Below, piece by piece: positions 45,395 to 54,677 of a DNA stretch of 64,000 nt. Source of the DNA: Halobacillus halophilus (GTDB lineage Bacteria > Bacillota > Bacilli > Bacillales > Halobacillaceae). The notes under the pieces were generated by a model. That model did no database searches, was not told where the DNA came from, and saw only the letters and a list, made by a program, of their open reading frames with translations. Within the stretch, counting starts at the first letter, position 1. Each line of letters begins with the position of its first letter. A program made the position numbers and the translations under genes. The DNA lies in assembly GCF_020171985.1 (NCBI RefSeq), contig NZ_JAIVAL010000014.1, forward strand, positions 1-64,000, written 5' to 3'.

Positions 45395-45542
45395 TTATAA
45401 CCTTATCTATAACCCATATATAGTTCTATGACTAGCATGCAGGGCGTGTAATATGACGAAAAAAGATCGCTAAATCGCCTCTACTGTACCATTGAAAAAT
45501 TAAGCCTGTATTAATTTTAAGTTTTTTCTCTGTATCATGCAA

Positions 45543-45572
45543 ATAAAAAAACCGCCAGACGCTGACGGTTGA
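45543..45572 (-). terminator. ykyA terminator
   Basis: A stem pairing AACCG with CGGTT around CAG/CTG is followed by seven T on the minus strand, 35 bases past the stop. Confidence 0.8.
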
Positions 45573-45606
45573 TAAGTATGTAAAGCTTGCTAATTGGTTC
45601 TGAATA

Positions 45607-46287
45607 TCATTCGGACTTTTCAGTTTCTTCGTAGGATATATTGAGATCAAGTGCTTCGTAAAGTTCTTTCTTTTGTTTATTATACTCGTCCGTATGTTGG
45701 TTGAACTCTTTGTTTGCTTCAATTACCTGATCATAGCTGTTATTAATACTTTCAATCTTCTTTTCCATATCTTCTTCTGCTAATTCTTTGTTTTGAAGCA
45801 TCTCATACAATTCACTATCAAGCTTTAAAGCTTCATTATAAGCTTCATATAATTTCTGATACGCCTGGTAACGGTTGTCCATCGTATCCACAAGTTCCTT
45901 GGCTGTTTCTTTAGCCTCGGCATTTTCTTCATCTAGCTCATCGATAAGCGGTTCGATTTCGTCGAATTCTTCCTTGGCGGCATCAATACTCTCTTTTTCT
46001 GCTTCAAGCTTCTCCTGTCTTTCTTCTACAATTCCTGCTGCTTCCTTTGAAAGTGACTGAATTTTATCGAATTGATCCATATTCAAATCGATTATTTTCT
46101 TATAAAGCTCCTGCTCCTCGTTTTCCAGCTTAACGAGAGGCTGCTGCTGTTCCCGGAAACCTTCCTCTTTCTCCACTGCTTCTTCCAGGTGATTATACAC
46201 CTCTTCCTGAGCAGAAGGACCTGTACAGGCAGTCATTATAAAAATAGCTGCTGCCAATACCATAAACAAACGTAAACGCACGGTCAT
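45607..46287 (-). CDS. ykyA: YkyA family lipoprotein
   Basis: A 226-residue lipoprotein with a signal peptide ending at MTAC (Cys21). The mature protein is almost wholly helical and acidic, with heptads predicting a long coiled coil (about 30-215). It belongs to the YkyA family, found between def and pdhA in Bacillus, as here. The function is unknown; it should be anchored on the outer face of the membrane. AAGGAGGGG precedes the ATG. Confidence 0.9.
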   Translation of the reverse strand: MTVRLRLFMVLAAAIFIMTACTGPSAQEEVYNHLEEAVEKEEGFREQQQPLVKLENEEQELYKKIIDLNMDQFDKIQSLSKEAAGIVEERQEKLEAEKESIDAAKEEFDEIEPLIDELDEENAEAKETAKELVDTMDNRYQAYQKLYEAYNEALKLDSELYEMLQNKELAEEDMEKKIESINNSYDQVIEANKEFNQHTDEYNKQKKELYEALDLNISYEETEKSE

Positions 46288-46446
46288 TTCCCCTCCTTTT
46301 TATGCAGACTGATCCTAAAACATGATTGTAATCTTGTGATATGTACAATAGTATAATAAATGAAATTAAATTGGAAGTGACTTTTTTCAAATGTTTCCAA
46401 TAATCTTGGAGCAAAGACACAGGTCCGCTTCCCTATTTATATAAGA

Positions 46447-46455
46447 TGGTATAAT
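46447..46455 (+). promoter_or_regulatory. Extended -10 promoter of def
   Basis: TGG-TATAAT (46447-46455) sits 26 bases before the def ATG. The ORF continues upstream in frame, but the promoter position supports the start at 46481. Confidence 0.5.
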
Positions 46456-46480
46456 GTTCAAGTGGGAAAGGATGTTTAGT

Positions 46481-47035
46481 ATGATAACTATGGAAGATAT
46501 TGTCCGGGAAGGGCACCCTGCCCTGCGGAAGGTAACTGAAGAAGTAGCTCTTCCTCCTTCTGAAGAAAACAAGGAAACCCTGGAATCCATGCTTCAGTAT
46601 TTAAAGAACAGTCAGGACGAACAAGTGTGCGATCGTTATGGGCTGCGTCCTGGCGTGGGTTTAGCAGCACCCCAGATTAATGTAAACAAACGAATGCTTG
46701 CCGTACATTTTATTGATTTAAAAGATAAACTCTACAGCTACGGACTATTTAATCCTCGTATTGTAAGTCATTCGGTGGAACGTACTTACCTTTCAACAGG
46801 AGAGGGGTGCTTATCTGTTGATCGGGAAGTACCTGGATATGTGCCAAGGTATCGAAGGATCACAGTAAAAGCGACAGATCTTGAAGGCAACGAAGTTAAA
46901 CTTCGCCTGAAGGATTATGCCTCGATTGTTTTTCAGCATGAAATTGATCATCTTCATGGCATTATGTTCTATGATCATATTGACCCTGATGATCCATTTA
47001 AAGAGCCTGAGAATGCTGTTCCTGCTGATCGATAA
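46481..47035 (+). CDS. def: Peptide deformylase
   Basis: A 184-residue type II deformylase that removes the formyl group from nascent proteins. Motif I GVGLAAPQ at 58-65, motif II EGCLS (metal Cys110) and motif III QHEIDH with His153, Glu154 and His157. The insertion between helix 1 and motif I ([19 protein letters not shown]) is typical of the Gram-positive type. GAAAGGA lies upstream of the ATG at 46481. B. subtilis defB/ykrB is its positional equivalent. Confidence 0.97.
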   Translation: MITMEDIVREGHPALRKVTEEVALPPSEENKETLESMLQYLKNSQDEQVCDRYGLRPGVGLAAPQINVNKRMLAVHFIDLKDKLYSYGLFNPRIVSHSVERTYLSTGEGCLSVDREVPGYVPRYRRITVKATDLEGNEVKLRLKDYASIVFQHEIDHLHGIMFYDHIDPDDPFKEPENAVPADR

Positions 47036-47042
47036 AGTTAAT

Positions 47043-47082
47043 AAAAGAAGCCTGCCGAAATTTCGGCAGGCTTCTTTTTTGG
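47043..47082 (+). terminator. def terminator
   Basis: A perfect stem AAGAAGCCTGCCGAAA with TTTCGGCAGGCTTCTT is followed by T on the plus strand. Confidence 0.9.
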
Positions 47083-47136
47083 CTTTATAAAGACACCATA
47101 GTCCTAATGTGCCAATTGTTTAATGAATTTCAGAGC

Positions 47137-47740
47137 CTTATTCAACAATAGGACCGAATTGTTGAAGACTCGATTTCGAGATATATTTGGTCCGTTGCCG
47201 ATATAGAGAGGGGCTGGCTACGGAAACAACTCGCTTACCTGCGGCCCTACAAGATGTAGGGTCGATCGACGTTGCCACAGGACGTGGCGACTTTAGTCGA
47301 TCCTCCTTTTCAAAGAGCCTCCTCAGTCGTTACCACTCCCTGTGGGGTCTCGCCTAGCTCCTTCTCCCGCGGGAGTCTCGTCGTTTCCTCCACCACCCTA
47401 TGATGGAAAAATGAACGGACCCTTCTATAAGTGAGATGATCGTTCTGGATCAACCTTAAACCCTTATATGTCAGGGATTGTACACTTAAATAAGCTAGAT
47501 GCTCTATTGTTACCCGATTACTTATAGGAGTCATTATTGGAGGATTTCGAGTTTCTGATTTGGCAAGTCCGGAGGGGGATGATGGAGACTCCTGTGGGAT
47601 GAACATGATCGGTAAGATCCCGGAAGGCGGAGCCTGAGGAAGCTTACCACATGCCCACGGAAAGCGAAATCATCCCCCGAAGGACTGTCCTCTCAACCTA
47701 AATATCTCGAAATCAAGTCTTCAACAAACGGGAGCTTTAC
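47137..47740 (+). repeat. Complete copy D of the dispersed hairpin element
   Basis: About 604 bases with an L-type end at 47137 and an R-type end near 47738. The left module has CCCTACA/TGTAGGG (47245-47261) and GATCGAC/GTCGATC (47264-47302). The right module has an outer stem AGTCC + GGGGGATGAT (47566-47583) paired with ATCATCCCCC + GGACT (47669-47686). The stems differ in sequence from copies C and E but keep pairing. It fills the gap between def and the HAD gene. Confidence 0.9.
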
Positions 47741-47761
47741 TTCAATATCAATACTTCCTAT

Positions 47762-48547
47762 TCAGGTGCGGGGCTTTATGAGTTCCAACTCATAGATGGC
47801 TTTTACTAATCCACCTTCATTTACATCGGTAGTTACCATATCACTAACCTCTTTAGCTTCGGGAACAGCGTTTCCCATAGCTACTCCTGTACCCGTTTCA
47901 CGCAGCATTTCAATATCATTTAATCCGTCCCCGAATGCAAAGGAATCCTCAATTCGAAGACCAGCTGCTTCAATCATTTTTTTAATTCCCTCAGCTTTCG
48001 AACCTCCTCCTGGTAAAACATCACAGGAGTATGGGTGCCAGCGGATGTAATCAAATGCTTTGTGAACGCTTCGATAATCTTCAATTTCCCCTCCCTGACA
48101 GAATAAAAGCGATTGGAAAATTTCCCGGTCTTTATAAAAAGACTCATCTACCTGAGGATAGTCGATAAACAGGGAACCCAGGCTTTTTTCTATATGAGAA
48201 CTTCCTTGCTCGGAAGCCCTCATGGTTTCATGATTCATAAAAACCATGGGATGGTTGTTTTCCTGAGCATGTTCATGTAACTTTTCCAAGTAATTTTCGG
48301 AAAGAGGATTTTTGTAGACGACTTCCCCTTCAAATATGACGTATTGCCCATTAAAACTTACAAAGGAATCGATTCCAAGCTCTTCCCTTATTTCTTCATA
48401 CATGAATGGTGCACGTCCTGTAGCAATTGCGCAGTAAACTCCAGAATTTTGCAGCTGTTTTATAGCTTTTTTCGTTTCTTCTGGCAATTGTTTCTGATGA
48501 TTGAGTAATGTCCCGTCGATATCGAAAAACGCGATTTTCTTGTCCAT
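47762..48547 (-). CDS. Cof-type HAD-IIB phosphatase (YkrA-like)
   Basis: A 261-residue HAD hydrolase. Motif I DIDGTL (nucleophile Asp8) at the start, the Lys of KAEGIKKMIEA near residue 195, and motif IV FGDGLNDIEML near 214. The C2-type cap gives it to the Cof group, which dephosphorylates sugar or nucleotide phosphates such as pyridoxal phosphate or FMN; the substrate is not readable. B. subtilis YkrA is its positional equivalent. GGAGGAA precedes the ATG at 48547. Confidence 0.92.
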   Translation of the reverse strand: MDKKIAFFDIDGTLLNHQKQLPEETKKAIKQLQNSGVYCAIATGRAPFMYEEIREELGIDSFVSFNGQYVIFEGEVVYKNPLSENYLEKLHEHAQENNHPMVFMNHETMRASEQGSSHIEKSLGSLFIDYPQVDESFYKDREIFQSLLFCQGGEIEDYRSVHKAFDYIRWHPYSCDVLPGGGSKAEGIKKMIEAAGLRIEDSFAFGDGLNDIEMLRETGTGVAMGNAVPEAKEVSDMVTTDVNEGGLVKAIYELELIKPRT

Positions 48548-48785
48548 AAAAGTTCCTCCATCTCTGTATTCCATAACTATTTGGTTATTCCATCATAATT
48601 AAGTAGATTGTTTGGCTATACTGTAGCACGAGAGGATAAATTTGAGAAGAAAAACAAACCATAATAACAAATTCTACTATGTAAATGTTTCATTCTTAAT
48701 CAAACCGTATTATACTAGTAGTAACAGGGATTGGGCGGTTAACGTTTTAGTGCTTTTTTCATCAGTGGAAGGGGATGGATTCACC

Positions 48786-48857
48786 ATGATGAAGCGATTG
48801 TTACGAAAGCTGAAAAAACGTTGGAAAAAATTGATGGAACGTAAGACATATGCTTAG
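48786..48857 (+). CDS. Possible basic micropeptide, 23 residues
   Basis: MMKRLLRKLKKRWKKLMER and four more residues: 12 of 23 are Lys or Arg, interspersed with Leu, Trp and Met, giving an amphipathic helix pattern. GGAAGGGG lies 11 bases before the ATG pair. It could be a small membrane-active or RNA-binding peptide, or chance. It is followed by a GC-rich partial hairpin near 48860. Confidence 0.35.
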   Translation: MMKRLLRKLKKRWKKLMERKTYA

Positions 48858-48987
48858 AGCCCGCTGGCCGGATGGCTCCAAAAGCTAGTTCAACTACCGT
48901 TATCATTACCATACGATAATTAAACGTGCTATTATTAATGACAGGACAAGAATGTGGAAATTATATCTAGTTAGGAGCGATAATGTA

Positions 48988-49197
48988 ATGATATACAAAG
49001 TATTATATCAGGAACTGGCGAAAGAAGTTCCTGTCCGCGAACGTACCCAAGCCATGTACGTAGAAGCGGAAACCGAAAGAAGAGTTCGTGAAAAATTGGC
49101 TAATAAAGGATTTAACATTGAATATATCCAGGTGCTTAATGAGGATCACCTGGCGTATGAACAGCAATCCGAAGATTATCAAGTGGAGAACCTGTAA
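48988..49197 (+). CDS. rpoY: DNA-directed RNA polymerase subunit epsilon
   Basis: A 69-residue protein of the RpoY (YkzG) family, a small RNA polymerase subunit that binds near the downstream DNA. The start MIYKVLYQELAKEVPVRERTQAMYVEA is typical. TAGGAG lies 10 bases before the ATG at 48988. It precedes rnjA by 3 bases, the conserved rpoY-rnjA pair. Confidence 0.93.
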   Translation: MIYKVLYQELAKEVPVRERTQAMYVEAETERRVREKLANKGFNIEYIQVLNEDHLAYEQQSEDYQVENL

Positions 49198-49200
49198 CGC

Positions 49201-50868
49201 ATGAAATTTGTAAAAAATGACCAAACAGCCGTATTTGCCCTTGGCGGTCTCGGTGAAATTGGAAAAAACACATACGGCGTTCAGTTTCAAGACGAAATCA
49301 TCCTCATTGATGCAGGTATTAAATTCCCTGAAGATGAACTTCTGGGAATTGATTATGTTATTCCTGATTATACTTATTTAGTTCAAAATCAGGATAAAAT
49401 TAAAGGGCTCTTTATTACGCATGGTCACGAGGACCATATCGGCGGAATCCCTTATTTATTACGTGAAATCAACATCCCTATCTATGCGGGTAAACTGGCT
49501 GCCGGCTTACTTCGAAACAAGCTGGATGAGCACGGTCTGCTTCGTAATACGAAGATGCATACGATTCAGGAAGACGACGTAATTAAATTCCGTAAAACAT
49601 CTGTATCCTTTTTCCGTACCACACACAGCATTCCAGATTCTTACGGAATTGTTGTAAAAACACCTCCGGGTAACATTGTTCATACCGGAGACTTTAAATT
49701 TGATTTCACACCTGTTGGAGAACCTGCCAATCTAGCTCGTATGGCTGAAATTGGAAAAGAAGGGGTTCTCGCCCTGTTATCTGATAGTACGAATAGTGAA
49801 GTACCTGGCTTTACCAAGTCAGAACGTGTAGTTGGACAAAGCATTGATGATATATTCACACGTGTAGACGGACGTTTGATATTCGCAACCTTCGCCTCAA
49901 ACATCCACCGTTTACAGCAAGTTGTGGAATCAGCCGTCAAGAACGGCCGAAAGGTTGCCGTTTTCGGACGCAGTATGGAATCATCCATCCGTATCGGTCA
50001 GGAGCTAGGTTATATCCGCGCCCCTAAAGATACATTCATAGATGCGCAGCAAATTAACCGTCTTCCGGCCAACGAAGTGGTTATCCTGTGTACCGGTTCT
50101 CAAGGTGAGCCAATGGCAGCTCTATCCCGTATCGCCAATGGCACTCACCGTCAAATTCAAATTATGCCTGGCGACACCGTCGTGTTCTCCTCTTCCCCAA
50201 TCCCTGGTAACACGATCAGTGTCAGCCGCACGATCAATAAATTGTATCGTGCAGGAGCAGAAGTTATTCACGGCCCATTAAATGATATTCATACATCAGG
50301 GCACGGAAGCCGTGAAGAAATGAAGCTGATGCTTCGCTTGATTCAGCCTCGCTTCTTTATGCCGATTCACGGAGAGTATCGCATGCTTAAAGAACATGCG
50401 AAGTTAAGCCATGATTGTGGTTTAGCTCCTGAAGATTGCTTTGTGATGGATAACGGTGATGTATTAGCTCTCGGTAAAGATGAAGCGATGGTCGCTGGTA
50501 AGATTCCATCCGGTTCTGTATATGTAGATGGAAGCGGTATTGGTGATATTGGTAACATCGTACTAAGAGATAGACGCATTCTTTCTGAAGAAGGCCTCGT
50601 TATCGTAGTGGTTAGTATAAACATGAAAGAGTTTAAGGTCGCTTCAGGTCCAGATATCATCTCCCGCGGATTCGTCTATATGAGAGAATCGGAAGACTTG
50701 ATTAAAGAAGCGCAGAAACTTGTAAATAATCATGTTGAAAAAGTTATGGAACGCCGTACGACTCAGTGGTCTGAAATTAAGAATGAGATCACAGACACTA
50801 TTGCACCATTCTTATTCGAAAAAACAAAACGACGTCCAATGATCCTTCCGATCATTATGGAAGTATAA
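49201..50868 (+). CDS. rnjA: Ribonuclease J1
   Basis: A 555-residue metallo-beta-lactamase/beta-CASP ribonuclease with 5'-3' exo and endonuclease activity, central to mRNA decay and rRNA maturation. The zinc motif is HGHEDH at 74-79, with [12 protein letters not shown] and IHGEYRML in the beta-CASP part and a C-terminal domain. It is co-transcribed with rpoY. SR1P, encoded at 34.8 kb, stimulates RNase J1 in B. subtilis through GapA. Confidence 0.98.
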   Translation: MKFVKNDQTAVFALGGLGEIGKNTYGVQFQDEIILIDAGIKFPEDELLGIDYVIPDYTYLVQNQDKIKGLFITHGHEDHIGGIPYLLREINIPIYAGKLAAGLLRNKLDEHGLLRNTKMHTIQEDDVIKFRKTSVSFFRTTHSIPDSYGIVVKTPPGNIVHTGDFKFDFTPVGEPANLARMAEIGKEGVLALLSDSTNSEVPGFTKSERVVGQSIDDIFTRVDGRLIFATFASNIHRLQQVVESAVKNGRKVAVFGRSMESSIRIGQELGYIRAPKDTFIDAQQINRLPANEVVILCTGSQGEPMAALSRIANGTHRQIQIMPGDTVVFSSSPIPGNTISVSRTINKLYRAGAEVIHGPLNDIHTSGHGSREEMKLMLRLIQPRFFMPIHGEYRMLKEHAKLSHDCGLAPEDCFVMDNGDVLALGKDEAMVAGKIPSGSVYVDGSGIGDIGNIVLRDRRILSEEGLVIVVVSINMKEFKVASGPDIISRGFVYMRESEDLIKEAQKLVNNHVEKVMERRTTQWSEIKNEITDTIAPFLFEKTKRRPMILPIIMEV

Positions 50869-50875
50869 AGATAAG

Positions 50876-50913
50876 GAAAACCCCCGCTGATCAGATTCAG
50901 CGGGGGTTTTTTT
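50876..50913 (+). terminator. rnjA terminator
   Basis: The stem AAAACCCCCGCTGA with TCAGCGGGGGTTTT is followed by seven T. Confidence 0.92.
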
Positions 50914-50963
50914 ACGGTCTTTTGAGTACGTCATATGCTTGCTGTTTTAGCCTAGATACTCTT

Positions 50964-52682
50964 TTATAATCGTTTTAAAGCTTTTTTCAAATCGGGCAGT
51001 TCTAAAGTTCCATTCTCAAAAAAGTTCTTAACAATATACTGGGAATAGTTAACGGCTGATTGGTAATCGATGTGACCCGGTAGCGGTGCCATATCCTCTA
51101 TAGCTACATCGATAATAACTGGCTGATCGGATACAAAAGCCTGCTTCATTTTCGGCGCAAGCTCTTCGTAGCTTTCAATTCGATAACCTTGTCCTCCACA
51201 TGACTCAGCAAATTTTGCAAAGTTCATTTCACCTAAATTGGTGGCATGATTTGCATGACCCATCTGAGCTTGTTCATATTTGATTAAACCAATTTTACTA
51301 TTATTCAATACAATGATTTTGATAGGAAGATTATATTTAACTGCAGTTACAAAGTCATGCATGACCATTGAAAAGCCGCCATCTCCCACAATACCAATTA
51401 CTTGCTTCTCTGGATAGGCAACCTGCGCAGCGATCGCTCCCGGTAAACCGCTGCCCATTGTTGCAAGCCAGCCGGAAATAACAAACTTCTGGTCCACAAA
51501 CGGTAGAAAACGTGAAATCCACACTGTTACATTCCCAACATCTCCTGAGATAACAGCTCCAGACTTCATATGGTTTTCCAGTTCATACATGACTTGAGGC
51601 GCGTGTAAAGGATTCTCTTCAGAACGCTTCTCCTCTTGAAGAGCTATATGCCAGTTCTTCATTTTTTCCTGGTATTTTTCAAGGAATGGTCGCTCTTCTA
51701 TAGTCGTGATTCCTTGAGACAAGGCATCCATTGTTTCTTTTGCATCCCCTGCTAAACCTAATGTAATTGGATAATACTTTCCTAGATGCTCTGGTTTGTT
51801 ATCAATCTGAATGGCTTCTACCTGGTCAGGCAGGAAATCTCGATAAGGGAATTGAGTACCTATCAGAATAAGAAGGTCCGTTTCTTTCATGGCATGATAA
51901 GCCGGTTTCGTTCCAATTTGTCCTGTATGCCCCAGGCAGTATGGATGGTGATCTGGCAGTACGCCTTTTGCTAAAAGACTTAAGATTACTGGAGCTTTAA
52001 TGGTTTCCGCAAAGGCCATTAATTCATCTCTTGCACCAGCCGCCCCTTTACCTGCTAAAATAACTGGTCTTTCTGCCTGCTCAATTCGCTTCTTCGCTTC
52101 TATCATATGGTTTTGTTTAGGCATCATTTCAGACTGGAATAGGTTACTTGCTCGTAACCGTACATCATTCGTTTGCTTTGCGGCAAAAAGGTCATCAGGA
52201 ACAATCAGTACAGATACACCTTTCTTAGCGTAAGCTTCTCTAACGGCCTGATCAAGGAGATCGGGCAGCTGTTCCTGTGAGGCAGCCCTCTTATTAAAGA
52301 CCGCTACATCATCAAACATGCGCTCAAGATTCTGCTCCTGAAAAGCTCCAGTGCCTACTTGATCACTTTGTACATGTCCCACGATGGCGAGCACAGGTGC
52401 CTGGTCTGCTTTAGCATCATATAAACCATTTAATAAATGAATAGCACCAGGGCCAGTAATGGATAAGGTGACTCCTAACTTTCCGGTCAGCTTAGCGTAA
52501 GCTGCTGCTGCAAGAGCCCCGGTCTCTTCATGTCTCACTTGTATAAAAGAGAGTTCCTCTTCTCTTTTTCTTATATCATCAATAAATTCATTAATAGAAT
52601 CTCCTGGCATTCCGTATATGTGGTTGACTCCCCAATCAATTAACTGCTGGGTTAATACTTCGCCTGTACGTTGATCGAACAT
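50964..52682 (-). CDS. ThDP-dependent pyruvate oxidase (YdaP-like)
   Basis: A 572-residue enzyme of the pyruvate oxidase/acetolactate synthase family. The ThDP glutamate is in HEETGALAAAAYAKLTG near residue 52 (N-terminal PYR domain), the middle domain binds a flavin or nucleotide, and the C-terminal ThDP motif runs from GDGGFSMVMHDF to NN. It probably makes acetate or acetyl phosphate and CO2 from pyruvate. B. subtilis YdaP is a SigB-dependent stress protein; a SigB-like promoter lies 58 bases upstream here. The ATG at 52682 follows GGAAGGA. Confidence 0.88.
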   Translation of the reverse strand: MFDQRTGEVLTQQLIDWGVNHIYGMPGDSINEFIDDIRKREEELSFIQVRHEETGALAAAAYAKLTGKLGVTLSITGPGAIHLLNGLYDAKADQAPVLAIVGHVQSDQVGTGAFQEQNLERMFDDVAVFNKRAASQEQLPDLLDQAVREAYAKKGVSVLIVPDDLFAAKQTNDVRLRASNLFQSEMMPKQNHMIEAKKRIEQAERPVILAGKGAAGARDELMAFAETIKAPVILSLLAKGVLPDHHPYCLGHTGQIGTKPAYHAMKETDLLILIGTQFPYRDFLPDQVEAIQIDNKPEHLGKYYPITLGLAGDAKETMDALSQGITTIEERPFLEKYQEKMKNWHIALQEEKRSEENPLHAPQVMYELENHMKSGAVISGDVGNVTVWISRFLPFVDQKFVISGWLATMGSGLPGAIAAQVAYPEKQVIGIVGDGGFSMVMHDFVTAVKYNLPIKIIVLNNSKIGLIKYEQAQMGHANHATNLGEMNFAKFAESCGGQGYRIESYEELAPKMKQAFVSDQPVIIDVAIEDMAPLPGHIDYQSAVNYSQYIVKNFFENGTLELPDLKKALKRL

Positions 52683-52739
52683 AAGTATCATCCTTCCTAA
52701 GTTTCCTAGTGCGATGAATATCGTCTATAGCATTTTATA

Positions 52740-52764
52740 TTTCCCTTTTACTTTAGAAGTAAAC
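52740..52764 (-). promoter_or_regulatory. SigB-like promoter of the pyruvate oxidase gene
   Basis: GTTTAC (52759-52764) and GGGAAA (52740-52745) are 13 bases apart, close to the SigB pattern GTTTAA-N12-14-GGGTAT. From 52765 to 53023 no gene or other element was identified. Confidence 0.55.
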
Positions 52765-53023
52765 TAAACTGCCACCAAATATTGTTTATTCGTTTATTCC
52801 AAGTAACTATTTATTAAATATCTCAGTGTTTATTCTCACATGATCTTCGCTTTATTAGTATAGAAAACGTACGATTACTAAAGGAAGGACGTTACAGAAA
52901 GAAAGTCTTAACACATCCATAAGTATTATAATAATTACATGGAAGAGTTAACCATCCTTGTTAGTTGGAATGTGCAAAATGACCCAAAAAGACACTTGTG
53001 TTCTTTGTATTTACAAAACTAAG

Positions 53024-53056
53024 TAAAAAAACCTGCCATTCAGGCAGGTTTTCTTA
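53024..53056 (-). terminator. ktrC terminator
   Basis: The stem AAAACCTGCC with GGCAGGTTTT is followed by T on the minus strand. Confidence 0.85.
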
Positions 53057-53065
53057 AGATGATCA

Positions 53066-53731
53066 TTAGTCCTCGACTACAAGGTTTTTTTCAAATCGAC
53101 TGATGTCTTTATCTGCTCCTATTACAATCAACACGTCATTTTCGCGGATTTCTTCAGTGGCCATTGGAGAAACAATGACATCTTTCTTCCTTTTGATGGC
53201 CACGACGTTACACCCGTACTCAGCACGGATATCGAGATCCACCAGAGTGCGTCCGCTCATTTTGCTTCCTGCTTTAACCTCTACGACACTGTGGTCATCT
53301 GATAATTCAATGTAGTCAAGTATGTTATTAGAGATGATATTATGAGCAATTCGTTTACCCATGTCTCGTTCTGGGTGAACAACGTGATCAGCCCCAATTT
53401 TAGCAAGTACTTTTTCATGATAGTCATTTTGTGCTTTTACAGTAATTGTTTTAATGCCCAATTCCTTCAGCATTAAAGTGGTGAGGATACTCGCCTGGAT
53501 ATTATCTCCGATTGCCACGATGACGTGGTCAATGTTACGGAGTCCAAGTTCTCGTAATACGTTTTCATCCGTAGAATCGGCGATCACAGCATGAGCCGCT
53601 ATATCTCTGTATTCGTTTACTTTATCTTCATCAAGGTCTAAAGCTAATACTTCCATGCCTTCACGGCTTAACTCACGGCAGATGCTGCCGCCAAACCGCC
53701 CTAGACCTATCACGGCAAATTCTTTTTTCAT
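53066..53731 (-). CDS. ktrC: KtrC, RCK subunit of a potassium uptake system
   Basis: A 221-residue cytoplasmic gating ring subunit of a Ktr potassium channel. RCK-N domain with the nucleotide motif GLGRFG at 9-14 and acidic residues near 32, then an RCK-C domain (about 140-218) that binds c-di-AMP in relatives. KtrC works with KtrD, which is not encoded in this window. It lies after rnjA as in B. subtilis. Potassium uptake is a first response to salt stress. Confidence 0.93.
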   Translation of the reverse strand: MKKEFAVIGLGRFGGSICRELSREGMEVLALDLDEDKVNEYRDIAAHAVIADSTDENVLRELGLRNIDHVIVAIGDNIQASILTTLMLKELGIKTITVKAQNDYHEKVLAKIGADHVVHPERDMGKRIAHNIISNNILDYIELSDDHSVVEVKAGSKMSGRTLVDLDIRAEYGCNVVAIKRKKDVIVSPMATEEIRENDVLIVIGADKDISRFEKNLVVED

Positions 53732-53861
53732 GATCTGTCCTCCATCTTTTCAGTAAAAATCTAACGTTATTTTATCACATTATACGCTTCTTCACCTAAT
53801 AAAGTTTGCCTGTGGTAACATCCTTTAAATTTCGACGCTTTATAGTAATTTTTCATAAGTG

Positions 53862-54577
53862 TTTATTACGCAATAGGGCCGGTTTCTTGAAGACTCAGTT
53901 TCGAGATATTTTGTTAAGTGGGTTAGGTCCTGCGGGGAACGAGTCGCTTTCCACAGGCATGCGCTGAGCTTCCTCGGGCTAACGCCCTGCGGGATCTCAT
54001 CTGTCATGTGCATCCTGTAGGAGTCTCCCCGTTCCCCTCCGGACCTTGCCGAATCAGTGACTCGAAACCACTTACAAAAGCCGTGGCTGGTAAAAGAAGT
54101 TACAGACTTTGTGCCAACATAGATGAATTCAGAAAATGTTCGATTATACGATGGATATTGGAGGATTAATAATCATGTATTCTTGTTAGGAAATAAGGAC
54201 CGGGATAGCGTTACGAATGGGTTTTTGCCCATATTAACATGATGATTAAAGCTAGCTTAAGTTAACGACTGGTCTACGAGGCAGCACCTAAGAAAAGGGT
54301 TATAAAATCCATCTCTATATAGGCGTTCCATAAACAGGAAATGGTCGAACGCTAGACTTTTCTTCCGTCTTTCTTTATTACGAAAAGGGGTTGGGGAAAT
54401 GGGGGAGACTCCTGTGGGAACAGAGAGCAGGAGAGATCCCGCAAGGCGTCAGCCTGAGGAAGCTCGCCGTTCGCCCACGGAAAGCGACTCCATTTCCCCA
54501 ACCCCGCTTCCTCTCATTTTGGTGACGGAAAACACTAGATATCTCGAAATCGAGTCTTCAGCTATAGGGAGCTTTAC
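53862..54577 (+). repeat. Complete copy E of the dispersed hairpin element
   Basis: About 716 bases, longer than C and D because of a longer middle. The L-type end is at 53862, the R-type end near 54572. The left module's outer stem pairs GGTCC + GGGGAACG (53926-53941) with CGTTCCCC + GGACC (54030-54045). The right module's outer stem is a 16-bp perfect pair: 54387-54402 with 54490-54505. It lies between ktrC and cydB. Confidence 0.9.
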
Positions 54578-54619
54578 TTTAATAACAACACGGGATTTTA
54601 ACAGAACCTAATAATTAAT

Positions 54620-54664
54620 AAAAAAACTTGTAGAGAACCGATTAAGTTTCTCTACAAGCTGCAA
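54620..54664 (-). terminator. cydB terminator
   Basis: The stem CTTGTAGAGAA with TTCTCTACAAG and a 10-base loop is followed by seven T on the minus strand. Confidence 0.9.
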
Positions 54665-54677
54665 AAATCATTCTATT

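Noticed and set aside
54399-54611. 70-codon open frame in copy E, and the 88-codon frame at 39020 in copy C
   Set aside because: They read through palindromic repeat arms, lack binding sites and have no consistent frame between copies.
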